From: Sclerotinia nivalis
Lineage: Eukaryota; Ascomycota; Leotiomycetes; Helotiales; Sclerotiniaceae
NCBI GenBank assembly: GCA_029531795.1
Contig: JAPEIS010000007.1
Coordinates: 1,736,001 to 1,800,000 of the forward strand
Direction: 5' to 3'
DNA: 64,000 nucleotides
In this document: one piece after another, positions 13,344-26,851 of the stretch
How positions within the stretch are numbered: position 1 is the stretch's first letter
How the letters are laid out: each line of letters opens with the position of its first letter
Notes under the pieces: generated by a model
Database searches by the model: none
What the model was told of the DNA's origin: nothing
The model's input: the letters and a program-made list of their open reading frames with translations, nothing else
Position numbers and translations under genes: made by a program

Positions 13344-16300
13344 GATGAATGTGTTGAATGTGTATGTAGCTATATTGTGATGAATGGTAAAAGAGATGAA
13401 ATGTGATGAGTATGCCGAGTTGAAGATGAAGAACTGATATAAATATGTGAGAAGGGAAGGAAAGTCTCTCGGACCTTCGACGAATTAAGTACTTAATGGT
13501 TGGGAGATATCCTCGGTTAAAGAAACATTAAATCTATCTGCGATGAGGGTAGGGTAACAAAAGAGCGTTAGAGCGATGCCAATTAACAACCGTTTTTAAA
13601 ATGCGGAGCTCAACGGTTGTCGTGTAGCTTATTATTTGCTCTCCGTCAGATTGGAGATTATGAGTACTGTAATGCAGTAATAACACATGAGCAAGCGGTG
13701 TAGACCCACGATGGTGTGACATGGTACTGGTTGCTGATCATCCAAGGGTAAAATGAACATGGGATAATGGAGAACTGAGAAGCCCAGCAACTTAGAAAGG
13801 CATTGTGGGGTCAATTACTACAGGGGTTGTGCATATGGAAGTTCCAGAGCATGGTAACCAGTAGGAGATAAAGTTTCCGTCGTAACAAAATGGACTCATG
13901 ATAATGACGAAGCTTGTATGACCCCTTAGACGCAACGGCCCGTGACACACATTGGAATCGTAGCGCGACAAGGAATAGCTAAGATGGCATTAATGCGAAG
14001 GGGTTGAAACATCCTTGCTTTAAGCCAAGTGAACAAGTACAGGACGGGGTGAAAGGACAAGACGAACGACATTCGATCATTGTAGAGAATACGACAACTG
14101 TACAGCAAAGCCTTTGATTTGAGAAGGGACCTCAATTAGACACCATAAGCCGTTACCTATTTACCTGCAAGCATGAGACTAAAACTTCGCACAAATACTA
14201 GATAGGTCTAGGGCCCTAAGGGACCTACCCCATTGCGTAAAGTTTGATATAAAATAACCTCTTCGTTGGGCATAAGAAAAAGAGAAGTGGGGCTTGAAGC
14301 GAGAAGGAACATTCGCTGAAATGTTCTGAAAGCGACGAGCTCGAGGAACATGGGACTTGTTGTAAACTTTCCAAGGCTATGCAAAAATGTCAGAATGTGT
14401 GGAAACTATTCGGAGGATCCGGTACTAAAATTGTGAACTACAATTGCTTTAATTTACGATGGATATATCCGAAGTGAGCATTTATTTTTGCCCATGTTGA
14501 ACTTTGCAAGCTTAGACCTCGACATGCCTGTGGAAATTGGAAATTGGAAATTAAGAAGGTTGAAAAAGATGATGTGCATGGAAAGTTCAAAAGTGCGTGT
14601 TCGCAAGAGCTCCACCAAGGATTATATTCCGTCCCACTTGCTCCATAGTCCCCATTGATTGTTCCACGCTTGAAGTTGACCCTGTTCATTTAAAACCACC
14701 AAAAAAGAAAAAGATGGATCCATTTTTGATTCCACAACATCAATTTTTTTTTCCTCTCCCACGCTAAAGACCTTTTTAACTTTTAAAAGGCCATTTGCCC
14801 AAAATTGGCAATATGGTATTTTGTTCTTAGATGAACTCAAAATTTCATGGTCCTAAGTTGTGTAATCATGGTTCATCATCCCATATTCATCCAATAAGAT
14901 ATTTTGACACACTCGCCTAAAAGGTTGTGTGGTTGTTCGCAACATTTTTTTTTCTTTTTGGCAGGATTATCGGCCACTGTTTTCAATGTCACCGTATCGA
15001 TCAGCAGACCGAGTTTTGACATGGGCTTGCCGCATCTCCAAAATCTGCTTCGGGAATATATCTACCTACACAAAGCCTTCCGGCGGCGCTTGACTCTTCT
15101 GCAGATATTTTCTCTGCTATTGTGGCTTGCAACAGCATTTAGCAAGCTTGAATGCGTATTGGCTAAAATTAGATATCCGTGATGATTGATACAACTCGTC
15201 AATAGCTTGACATGAATATTTATTAGCGCTAGAAATAATTGATGATTTAAGCTATCCACAGCTGAGGAACTGATCTCACAAGTCAATCCGACCATGCATA
15301 TATCATGCTACACTTGTGCATTGCATTAATGGTCCAAGAGTATAGAGGATAATGATATCCTTAGAAATGACCCAATAATGGTGCAGGATACATTATAAGC
15401 TGCTGCGTCAGAAACCTTTATAGGATAGCGATGCACACGTGTATGTCATTCAACGATACCCTAGAGCTGAAGCTGGCTGCAGGATGAAGCCTTTAAAAGC
15501 TTAGCAAATCATAACGAAAATTTTTCCCGTGCACAGGCGCTGTGGATTTCGCCAACTGTGAGTAACCAAGATGGTGACTTGCTGGTTTCCCGCAGAATTG
15601 GTAGCAATTGCTGGTTTTATCATGTATGAGGCACATTAAAGATACCCAAGGTGGGGGAAATCGGAGCATTAACGAATTCGGATGATTTCTCCGATCATGT
15701 TCATGAATTTGACCGAGGGAGCTTTGAACCTTTGTCATGGTGCTGACCCATTCGAGAGCTAACGTGGCCCGAAAGACAACGTAGCGTTCTGGCAGACAGA
15801 AGGATTCTTGTGTTGGTGTCATCGGGTCACTTGGCTTCGCGGGGTCGACTCGAGCGTGGTGTGGGCTGAGATACTATATCCATGTATGCCATGAAGTCAT
15901 TAGTTGATAGTCTAGTACTTGATATACCAACACAAGAGGCCTCGTATTTGCGCGATGCTGTACAAGTTGTTGAAACCTTGAATAACCGCTCTGAGATTAG
16001 GACGAGAGCAACGTAACCAATTCTAGCTTCATTACGAGGGGTGAATAACTAAAATGTTGTTATCTGGTTGACTCGTGCTGGCCCTTGACATTGCTATGAA
16101 CCACTCATGCAAGTAATAAAGGACAGGAATAATGTTGAATCCTTTTTGGAAATTCAATACTCGTAAGAAATGCCCAATGAAAGTTGTTGGTTGTTTAACA
16201 TGTATCCTGCACCATCTTTCGATTATGCATGTTACTACAAATTCCATCAAACGATCAGACGATCAGCTGTGTGCTTTCAAACCAGTTGTTATCAGGAGTT

Positions 16301-19300
16301 TGGTCGAAATTGACGTATTGTAGCCTTCCGAGGTGATGCTTACCATGCAGAGCTTCCCAGTCAGTACATGACCGGGTGGCATTGCAATCAATTTCCGTCC
16401 ACCCGAGAAGAACCCAAAAAGGAGACTCGCGTGGTCCAACCCCCGTTGCAATGCAAGCTACCGAGGTCATCGTTGCAATACGTGTGCTCAACGTCGTTGA
16501 TCTTGTCTCAACTGAGATGTCTCAGGAAATCTGAGATCCAGGAACGAGTGGACTTTGCTTTGCTAAAATGGTATGATCATTTCTTGTGCATTCACTCGCT
16601 AAAACTGGCGAACATCGTACAATCTAGTTATTCGTTGACCCTGGGCAGTGCTTTCACAAATCGATTGCTCTGATATTTTGTCAGTGCAGAAATGCTTTCC
16701 GCGCATGCTTGAGGGGGCCAGGTGCCGAACACCGAGCCCAAGTAGGTACCCGGCCGGAAACAGCCTAAATACCACCTTGAGCTAAGTCCCGTACTATCCG
16801 TCGCAAGCATTACGAGTTAAGTCCATACATAAATGGTAGAAAAATCGCTAGGGTATGTGGTTCAATTTTACAGCATTGATCGGGAGTTCCCATCAGCTTT
16901 CGAATGGAGGTACCCAGTACCGCAATTCGTGGTAATCCAACTGCTGGTTATCAAAAACAATTATACATGCGCCCCGGTCCCAATAACCCATTGCGGCTTT
17001 TGATACAAAGCACCGAGCTATGTAGTGATGTGCGGGTTATCATACTCCGACCATGGCGTGAGGATTTCATGTGGTTTTGTCATTTAGGAATCTGTCGAAT
17101 GACGTATGATAAGTTGAATACAGTGTTAAGAATCCGAATTCGTTGCTTTTGAGATGCGAGTTTGCAGATGCTGAACAATAAATGAAAGTAAAGCGGACAT
17201 TTTTCCCTGTTGAAAACCTTTCGCTCGGATGATATTGAAGATAATGGAGAAATCTTCAATTTAAAACGAGGGAAGGTACGGCGACATGGAATGGAATCCC
17301 GCGCCGTAAAGTCGGTTCCTTCCCTTTGCATATCCCTGATAGATATTTAGCATAGCGTGGCGAAAGTCCTTGACAGAAAATCTCCTTTAACTGTAAGTTT
17401 CATGTTGCCAAACATTTGTGTTCAAATTGAAATGCACATCTTGCAGTTCGAAATATAACAAATGCCTTGATGGTTCCGAAACTCTCGACACCTTTCCTTT
17501 CGCTGATGCTCTGTTCCCTAACCCAGACTTCTTGCGCTTCCACGTCATCATCATCGTCGTCGTCGTTGCAGCTAATTACATGCCTGTCTCGAAGTCGAAG
17601 GATTTTGAGAGATAGTGAATGCTGTTTGTCGCAATGATATGACAAATGGATCTCTAGTGTCGCATTTTTGCTTTGTTGAATTAAACCTTCGCCTCTGCTA
17701 CGTTTTGGAAACCGGCACGACCTCTATATATGTAGGTCCTTTTCTTGGAAGGTCCAAAATGACTCGGTAATGCTGAGGATGTTAGTGAGACTGGTGTGGA
17801 GAAATTGCGACGACACTCGCTACCAATAAATGGTATTCGATGCTTCTGGAACTTTAGAAGGCGGGGCTGATAGGTAGTTCGCAGTATTGCGATCACCCAA
17901 TTCCCAGGCCATTTTCGCAGTCGTCGAAAATTTGGATATGAAAAGTCGCTGCCATGCCCGAACCCTTTTTTATCATGCTTGTTTTGAAGTATATCGAACT
18001 CGAAGACTTCTCTTCATCTTCTATCATCACTTGTCTTTCGAAGATAACCCCCAATTTACTTACTTCTAAATCAGCTATCTCGACACGTGTCGAAATGAGG
18101 ATGGAAGGAAGGCGTTCCGAGTAAAATACCAAAAAAGAGTGAGGTGGAAAGCAATTGCAAAGGAAGAATCTTAAGGGTTCCGACACCAACGCAAAGTCAG
18201 GAAACAGGGAGTGCTACACCTGCAAGGGGACGATGCCTTTTGAGGTGGTAGTAAGACCCTAGGCTTCAGGTCGTTTTTGGATTATGACACAGGTAATAAT
18301 AATTCAAATCAGTTTCCCTTTTTTGACTTGACTTCGAATCCGCGATGTACCTCACCTCACTGTTGGATCGTGAGCGAACCGATAGATTTTCAACAACGCT
18401 TGTAAAGGGAAATAATAAACACACATAAAAATTCCTTAGAAGGAGAGAATAAACAAGAAACTACAAATAGATGGGATCATTTCAGTACATATATTCCCAA
18501 TGTTACTCAACATCCAAGATCCCTTCTATGGGACAATCCACGCTAGTGATGTGGAGTAATTTCTCAGCAGCCGCAGCTCGCGCAATTGGCGATAAATATC
18601 ACGTGAAATGTATTGAAGCGACTTAAATTTCATTCCACGTGCCTTTTACTGTCTTCAACAAAAGAAAGTTCTTTTGGAGAAGGAGGGCCATGATACTAGG
18701 ATCAGAAATTAGAAACAAGGTTTCATGGTGCTAGGGTGCTCTAGAACACAATTTATAATTATGATATCGATCGATGCACCCCAAGTCCGTCATCATTTCC
18801 TCAACGAATGATTGAACAGAACGTTGAGGCTATATGTTGCACAGCACGGAAGTGCCCATTACACGAATTAAGAGCGTATCACGAAACCAATCAGATGCAT
18901 GAAGTCTCATGCATCTATCCAGAGGAAAATACCCGGGATAGAAAGGCAGATCACTCCAAAGTCGATGTTTACTTCAGCATACGTAAGAGATATATTTAGT
19001 CTGCATTTCAACCGCATGGATCGTTATGCCCCTACAGTTACAACCACGCGGCAGAATCCAACGCATGCTTACTGTACAAGATACTATTTAAGAAGTAAGG
19101 CTTGATGTATGAAATGCTGCTATAGAATTGGAGCTTCATGTATAAAATGGTATTGAAGAATAGGGGCTCAATGTTCAAAATAGTATGGAAGAATAAGTGT
19201 TCAATCTACCAGGGTAGTGTATTTGACATCAATCACAAAATCATGAGCTATATGATACCACCTTCCATTTAGGGAGAAGCAAAGGCTGTTCCATTCGAGT

Positions 19301-22273
19301 CACATCATAGCGGGATATCTCATAAACACATCTTTTGAGAACGCAGATTGTGTTCACTACTTCACACCATGGCGATTGGACAAGAGTGAGTGGTGAATTT
19401 TGGAGCTTACTCAATGGCTACACTTGGAGCCTCGGACGAGAGCTTCATAAGAAAAGGGATCATGTCATTACATAGGCGGTAGTCGTTCGTCTGAAGTGGA
19501 ACCTTGCGATGTAGATTGAGACATCAATGGGAAGGTGGAAATGTATAGGAGGAACGAATTTTTCTCGAACCTCCTTTTTCCAGTAGTAACCTTCCGCATA
19601 TTTCCATACAAAGTTAGTGTGGTTTGAACATTTCGCTGTCCAGCGTTTTCACTGTCAACACTGTTCCAGACATTCTGTTGTCTCAAGCTATCATGGTTCA
19701 ATTCAAATTTAATCCCTTCCGAAAAGCCAGGAGTCCGATTTGAACATATCTTACAAAAACAAACGCATTCATCTTCTTGCTTTGCAACATTCAGTGAACA
19801 TCCATCTCAATTTAAGCACTCAACTCTACGCCGTTCCGCCTCATATTACAAAACAAATACCTTTAGTTGCATAATTACAGCACTCTAGCGAGAACTTTGT
19901 GTGAAAACTTTTACAAATCTAGCTACGGTACGGTTGCCCCGCAAGTCTCATTTCGAGTTTTAGTAAGAGAATGGGTGTTATATATCTTGAACGAAAATCG
20001 GATCTTCAAATGAGTTCTAGAGATGTTGACTCATTTTCAGACATACGCTCACTCACCCAGTAGTACTCCTCCAAACCTCCTTTATCTTTCACACTCTTCC
20101 AGATGCCACACACTTATTGTTCGAAAAACCCAGACATTGAGCATCACATCCCTGACTATTCACCTTGAGATTTTTTATTTGCCAATGCCGACTCGAACAT
20201 CGAGTTAACATTGCGCAATTCACTGGTGAACATTCAATCCACTCTCGCCGAGCACCTCTGGTTGTTTAACACATTCGCGAACACTTAATCATCATGTTGT
20301 AAGTAGTCTTTTACCCATTCGGAGGTTTCTGCATCGACAGCGATGAGACTAATAATATGAGTTTGACCGTTGAGCCTTCCTCCTATTTTAACCGCCTAAA
20401 GTTCAGTTCGTAGCCAGCTCATACGTGTGATCTACCCACTTGATCAAACTCACACCATTTCTTGACCCCCTTTGCTCAGCCTGCTATTACTACAACATTG
20501 AGCCCTCATTGTTCAGTTTACCTTACATCATTCGGCAACAATTGACCGAGATCACATTGAACAATCAGCTCACTCACAATCGCTATCATCTTGGACCAAT
20601 CTAGTCTCAAACATATAGCAACTAACATCCATCAATTTCAGACATGACCCAAGCATAAATAATCAAATGCCGAGTACCATTGAATACATCCACCCTTTAA
20701 ACTCGGGACCCATTTACCATTGACTATATAGCACTGTATAGAAAATCACAGCTTTCCCAGATGGAAATCATGGAGGATGCAACCATGTTCTTTGAAATTC
20801 AGTGGGACCTCTCACAATATCTCGGAGATCTTGTTCAAAAGGAAAATTATCCGTCAATCCTCGGTCTGTTCAGATTAGCCATAGTGCCAATTTAGGCGTG
20901 GGATAGGAGGTAGGCAATAAATAACGACGTCGAGAAGGTTGATTTATCATACAAGATGAACTGAAGCTATCGATGGGGAGGAAACCGGTTATGAGTTGAA
21001 GAATTTGCAGGCATGTGGGTTGATGAGAATAGTGACCAGATGAGTAGCAATATAATTGATAGATTGACAAGCTAGAAATAATATACTAGCAAAAACATAA
21101 AAAGTCAATAATTACTCACCAAGAGAGGACACGGGAGTAAATGTCGAAGCGAGTATCGACGCCCACTTTATCACCGCTCAAGTTCGAACCCTAATACCTG
21201 CAGATGATCAATTTTCGGCTAGCTTGTCTAATGAGCCCTTACTCTTTAGTATTATCTAGTAAATTGAACACTGAGTAATTCTTCAACACTATTCTACACA
21301 CTGAACCTTCATCTCTCAATTACAATCCAAACATCTCAGTCCCCGCTTTTCCCGCTACCGATACTAATCGGATAAGCCGATATATCCGGCTCAGCCCTCT
21401 AGCGTAATGCTTGCTCTCCACTGGAGTACATGTTCGCGCAGGATGAGGTACACTGTGATTTTAATTATATACTCCGTACGTAGTGTTTCTATCTCAAACG
21501 AAAAGCCCCTTATATCTTCATTTCATTTGTGCTGCGTAGATAGTTCATCCAAACCGAAAAAGATTCTGTCTGCATAAGCCGTTTCGAAATATTCCGTTCC
21601 CGCGCTTGGTGTGAAAATGTCGCTTAACCGGGAGGCTGCAAGGCATAAACTACAACCCCACTCACTTCTAACCCACTAACTTCCACCCAACTTGATCCTC
21701 GCGTCTGACCACTCTCCCCATTTTATCTCATGTCTACTCAAGTAATCTCCATCATGCGTTCTACATCCCATACATCCAATTTAAAGCCACACACACCCCC
21801 AGCAAACAATATACAAGACCATCCACTTCATCCATCTTATCCCCATTATCTACCCCATCTATTTTATCCATTTATCTACTAATCCTAAAGAACAAGGATA
21901 AACGAGGCATTGCACGCGCCAAGCAGCCAAGCAGCCAAGCACGACTTGCCTGTATCACACGTAAAGGCTTACATCACACTGTACGCTGTACGCTGTACGC
22001 TGTAACAGTGAGGCTGTGGGTGAGGAGGATGCGTATAAGAGTGCTTATGACCCGAGAGTGAATGTGGTTTGTGGTTTGCTTACTTACTTTACTTGCTTGC
22101 TGAGTTGTATTTTGATTTTCGAGTAAAAACCCCTCATTCTTATTATCGATCATCAATCAAAAATCCTCAATCTTCAATTCAAACCAAATCTCAATAAATT
22201 CCATCGAGCTCTCTCTCTTTCCATCCTATTTAAAATTCCAAATCTCAGCTTAAAACCCCCAAAAACTGAAAAT
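13344..22273. other. Long gene-free stretch of about 8.9 kb
   Basis: I found no frame with recognisable domains, no plausible multi-exon chain and no RNA gene here, on either strand. Frames are short and stop-rich. Base composition is mixed and not extremely AT-rich, and no terminal repeats of an intact transposon were seen. It holds the 33-bp repeat listed separately. Around 19730-20640 there are loosely similar CATTCA/AACATT-rich phrases. Both ends should include promoters: the dioxygenase at the left and the small cysteine-tail gene at the right. Decayed transposon, long non-coding RNA or fast-evolving orphan genes are all possible. Confidence 0.5.
19091..19205. repeat. Degenerate 33-bp tandem repeat, about 3.5 copies
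   Basis: Units start at 19091, 19124, 19157 and (partial) 19190. Each begins AGAA and carries a GCTTGATGTATGAAATG-like core that varies by substitutions without length change. The exact 33-bp period (a multiple of three) is kept, yet no long open frame runs through it. Confidence 0.75.
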
Positions 22274-22668
22274 ATGGTCGCCGCATCCACAAATCCCCGC
22301 ACCACTCTTCACCCAGCCATGATCCGTCAACCGGCTCCTACATACAATACCAAGGAACGCGATTTCGAAATGAGTGAACCTGTTAGTTAATTTATTTTCT
22401 CTCCATCTCTCCCCATCCTCTCTTCCCCATCCTCTCCTCCCAAAAAACAAACCCCACTAACCACCCTCCCCCATAGTCCAAACACCCCCACATGACCATG
22501 TCACCCTCCCGCACCAACAGTAGCGACTCGAATTCTTCTACTAGTGCCACCAGTCACGCAGCAGGAAGTGTACCTGTACATCAGAGAGGTGGAAAGGGGA
22601 ATGGAGGGTTGTGTTGTGGGATTTGTGCGGGGTTGGCGTGTTTCGAGTGTTTGGAGTGTTGTTGTTAG
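22274..22668 (+). CDS. Small protein with cysteine-rich C-terminal tail (CYSTM-like)
   Basis: A two-exon gene: 22274-22381 and 22477-22668, joined across a 95-nt intron (donor GTTAGT, acceptor CCATAG), giving 99 residues. Residues 1-75 are polar and low complexity (Ser, Thr, Pro, Asn). The last stretch is glycine-rich and then reads GGLCCGICAGLACFECLECC followed by one more Cys and the stop. A short C-terminal hydrophobic segment packed with cysteines matches the CYSTM type of small tail-anchored, stress-associated membrane proteins of fungi and plants. I infer membrane attachment through this tail, possibly with palmitoylation. Start and splice keep one frame from ATG to the Cys-rich end, and codon phase is exact. 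The function of this copy is unknown. A CT-rich leader precedes the start, as in highly expressed fungal genes. Confidence 0.8.
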
Positions 22669-23181
22669 GGTCTGGGTTGGAGAGATAGAAAGGGTGGGAG
22701 GGGAGGGGCATGGATTGGCATGGATTGGGAGCAAGGGATATTTTTGGATTGGTGCCTTTGGCAAAGGGAATGGAACGGGAGCTTGAGTTTAAGCTTTATG
22801 ACTTTATGAATTTAAATGGATATTTGATATTGGATATGTGTTAGTAGTGTTTGCATGATATTGTGACGTACTATATATATTAGGATTTGAAGTATATGTT
22901 GTTGATGAATATATATATGCTGTGCATCTAGTGCCTATCTGAATGTGATGTTAAAATGGTATCGAACCTCTAGCGAGCGACATCGATGTTCATCGAATAT
23001 AGTTTCAACTCCAAATTCAACACCGCACCAAGCTACAAAGATCTCATACTAGTACAATCCTCGTATGTTCCTCACGGATTTTGTAGCTGGTATTGCAAAA
23101 TGAGCGCAAAGCAGAAAAGTCGTATGATACTCATAGGAAAAAGGAGAGTAAAAGCGTAAATTTCTTGGATTAGACAGGATA
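22669..23181. other. Convergent 3' regions
   Basis: About 510 bp between the stop of the small cysteine-tail gene (+) and the stop of the YggS-like gene (-). AT-rich, with TATATA runs near 22870-22920. Probably 3' UTRs and terminators only. Confidence 0.6.
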
Positions 23182-24439
<1,258 letters not shown>

Positions 24440-24950
24440 TTTGGGTTAGGGTTGGGTTGGGTTGGTTGTTGGTCTATTTGGTTTATGTGGTGTTCAATTA
24501 ATGTAAAAGGTTTGTTAACTATCCTCGGCTTTTTCGATGATGACTCTATCGATAAGAAATCTAGATTTTTGGTGGAGCGGAGCGGAATTACTTGGCACCG
24601 TGAATGATGCCCACCTAGTATTTCAGGACACGAAAGATTCTATTAAAAGATGTATTTTGAGTTGGATACTATTTTTTCTACTTCCATAAGCTTCGGCATA
24701 AACATCCACATCCACATCCAAGCGGCCAAAAAAAATTCGGCCCAGGGTTCTTGCACGTTCGAGACTTCGAGACCGGATGAGTTGTGGATTCGTCTTATGT
24801 CATTGTCTATGCATTCAATGTGTTTGGATGGTTCGAGACGGGACGGGGAGGATGGGTGACTAGAAGGTCTAGTGTTTGTTGGTGGTACGTACCTTCATAG
24901 ATGTAATAGACGATTGTTGGTGGTGAGTTGGTGGGCAACTGTGGAAGTTC

Positions 24951-24985
24951 GAGGTCGAGAAGGTCGAGAAGGTCGAAAAGGCCGA
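24951..24985. repeat. 9-bp tandem repeat (GAAGGTCGA)n
   Basis: About four head-to-tail copies of GAAGGTCGA with minor changes. Related GAAGGTCGAG pieces recur near 25005-25015. It lies in the divergent spacer upstream of the YggS-like gene. Confidence 0.8.
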
Positions 24986-25895
24986 ATTTCGAAGGCTCAA
25001 TGTTGGAAGGTCGAGTGGTGGCTTGGATTAGAAGGATGATTTTAACGATAAGGATTTATTCTGAAGCAGAAGATGCATGGAGTTTGATTTACTGGAGTTA
25101 TTTCTATGCATGTACCTAGTATATCGTATAATAAAAAGTCAGAATATAGTTTTGATCGTTTAAAGTACAAGGTTGGACTGTACAATAGCAGTGTACCCAT
25201 CTTCAAAATGATAGAAACATAATTTGATACCTCTTCTCCAGTTTCTATCCTGTACTTTGGGGAACGTTTCCACTGATGTACCTGCGTACCCCGTATATTA
25301 TTGCACTGGGCTCTGGGAATATGTTTCAATTCTACGATCCAACATGCTGGAATACTATTTCCAAAGATCACGATAATTTTGGATCCTCTGTCGTCATTCA
25401 TGAAAGTAGTGGCTGAGCTGGTCGATGGATCTCCCTATTTCCCACATTTTCCATCCAAAAATGGGTATCATCGACGCGAGTCCATTCATGATTCATTGAA
25501 AGGCTGTGTAACCTATTTGGAGATCCGCACTGTTCAGTAGTTTGTTTCTTTAGGTTCGATCTCAAATAAATGGGGATTGAGGAACTTGGACTTTGGAGCA
25601 AAATGGTGATTCGTGATGATTCAGAAGGTAAGTGATGATGAAGCATACGAAAACACCAAATCTCCAAGATCCTGTTGAGTCAAACGACTTCTTTCTAATT
25701 ACACATGCAAAATTCCTTCTTTAGTTTCATGGAGTTACTAATGTACTCTGTAGCATTAGTAATATAATATTACGAAGGAAGCCCCTTAAATCATTGATGA
25801 AACTTGTAAGGCAAATACTCCTTTACCCGATTAGCTGTTCCCGCATTCTTCTTTTTGTTATTTTCAGGAGGATAACTAGAATATAATATGATAGG

Positions 25896-25939
25896 TTGGA
25901 TCTTTTGTTGGATCTTTTGTTGGATCTTTTGTTGGATCT
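25896..25939. repeat. 12-bp tandem repeat (TTGGATCTTTTG)n
   Basis: Three perfect copies of TTGGATCTTTTG plus a partial fourth. It lies about 900 bp upstream of the channel gene's start. Confidence 0.88.
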
Positions 25940-26851
25940 CTATAAACCTTGGAACCTTTTCTTGGTTGTGCATTTTCGGTAACCATGGTGGCCCATTAGA
26001 ATTCCTCATTGGCCATAATTTATGATGACCATGGGTGGGCTTTTGGTACCTTGCATTCTTGACCCCCTTCAAATGTTCCGTGCCTTCAATCAAAATGTTA
26101 AAGCCCAGTACTTGAAATTTTATATAAGTATGATACAGTGTTTACTAACCTAAAATAGACCTCTAAAACTTTTCTTTCTTGTGTTTAAGGGACGAGATTT
26201 ACATCTTCAACTTCTCCACAAGGACTCATCCAGTCTCCTCTCTTTTTTGTCAATCTTTCCCTTGTTTGTGCCGTTTCTGCTCTTAGATCTTTCATTATCT
26301 CATATCTCATAGAGAAATGGAAAAGTAGAGAAAAGTCGACACATTAATCAAATTTCTATTATGAAGAAAACCTCTTTTTCATTCTTTTAATAGCTTTTCT
26401 TCGACCACTCGTTCATTCTTCTTCTTTCAACCTTTGGACTTTGTTTCCTCGATTTCATTGTTGAAATTGTTGGTTGATGCTATTTATTCTGTTGGAACTA
26501 GCAGAATATACACTACCCAGTACTACTGATTAGTCTTCGGACTTGTTGATCAGACCCCTCAACACGCTCGATGCGAGTTGTACGAATGACGACCATCCAT
26601 TGATTCCTTACATTCGTTTGGCAGTTTATCAATTGAATAAGTCTGCTGAGATTATATATTGAGATTCACCTTTTACACAAATTGTACAAATCATATTTGA
26701 TTTCTAATCCCGTTTTACATTTGAGACGAGAAACATTCCACAACAAATCTTATCTCCTCCGCCACTTATTCAATTTCAATTTCAGATCCCTTGAAAGATC
26801 TGCGAGTGACAGAATACGCCTTTGAAATACGAAATATTACCTTTCGATTAA

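Larger units (their letters stand above)
24440..26851. other. Divergent promoter region
   Basis: A 2.4 kb spacer between the head of the YggS-like gene (-) and the head of the channel gene (+). It contains two short tandem repeats, listed separately. The last 700 bp are CT- and TTTC-rich, which suggests a long 5' leader for the channel gene. No protein-coding frame is convincing. Confidence 0.55.

Noticed and set aside
20295..20399. ATGTT followed by a GTAAGT donor, giving a 20-residue spliced frame
   Set aside because: The frame stops after 20 residues and no further in-phase exon with protein-like content was found.
21120..21200. GTTCGAACCC resembling a tRNA B-box
   Set aside because: No matching A-box, acceptor stem or cloverleaf could be folded around it.
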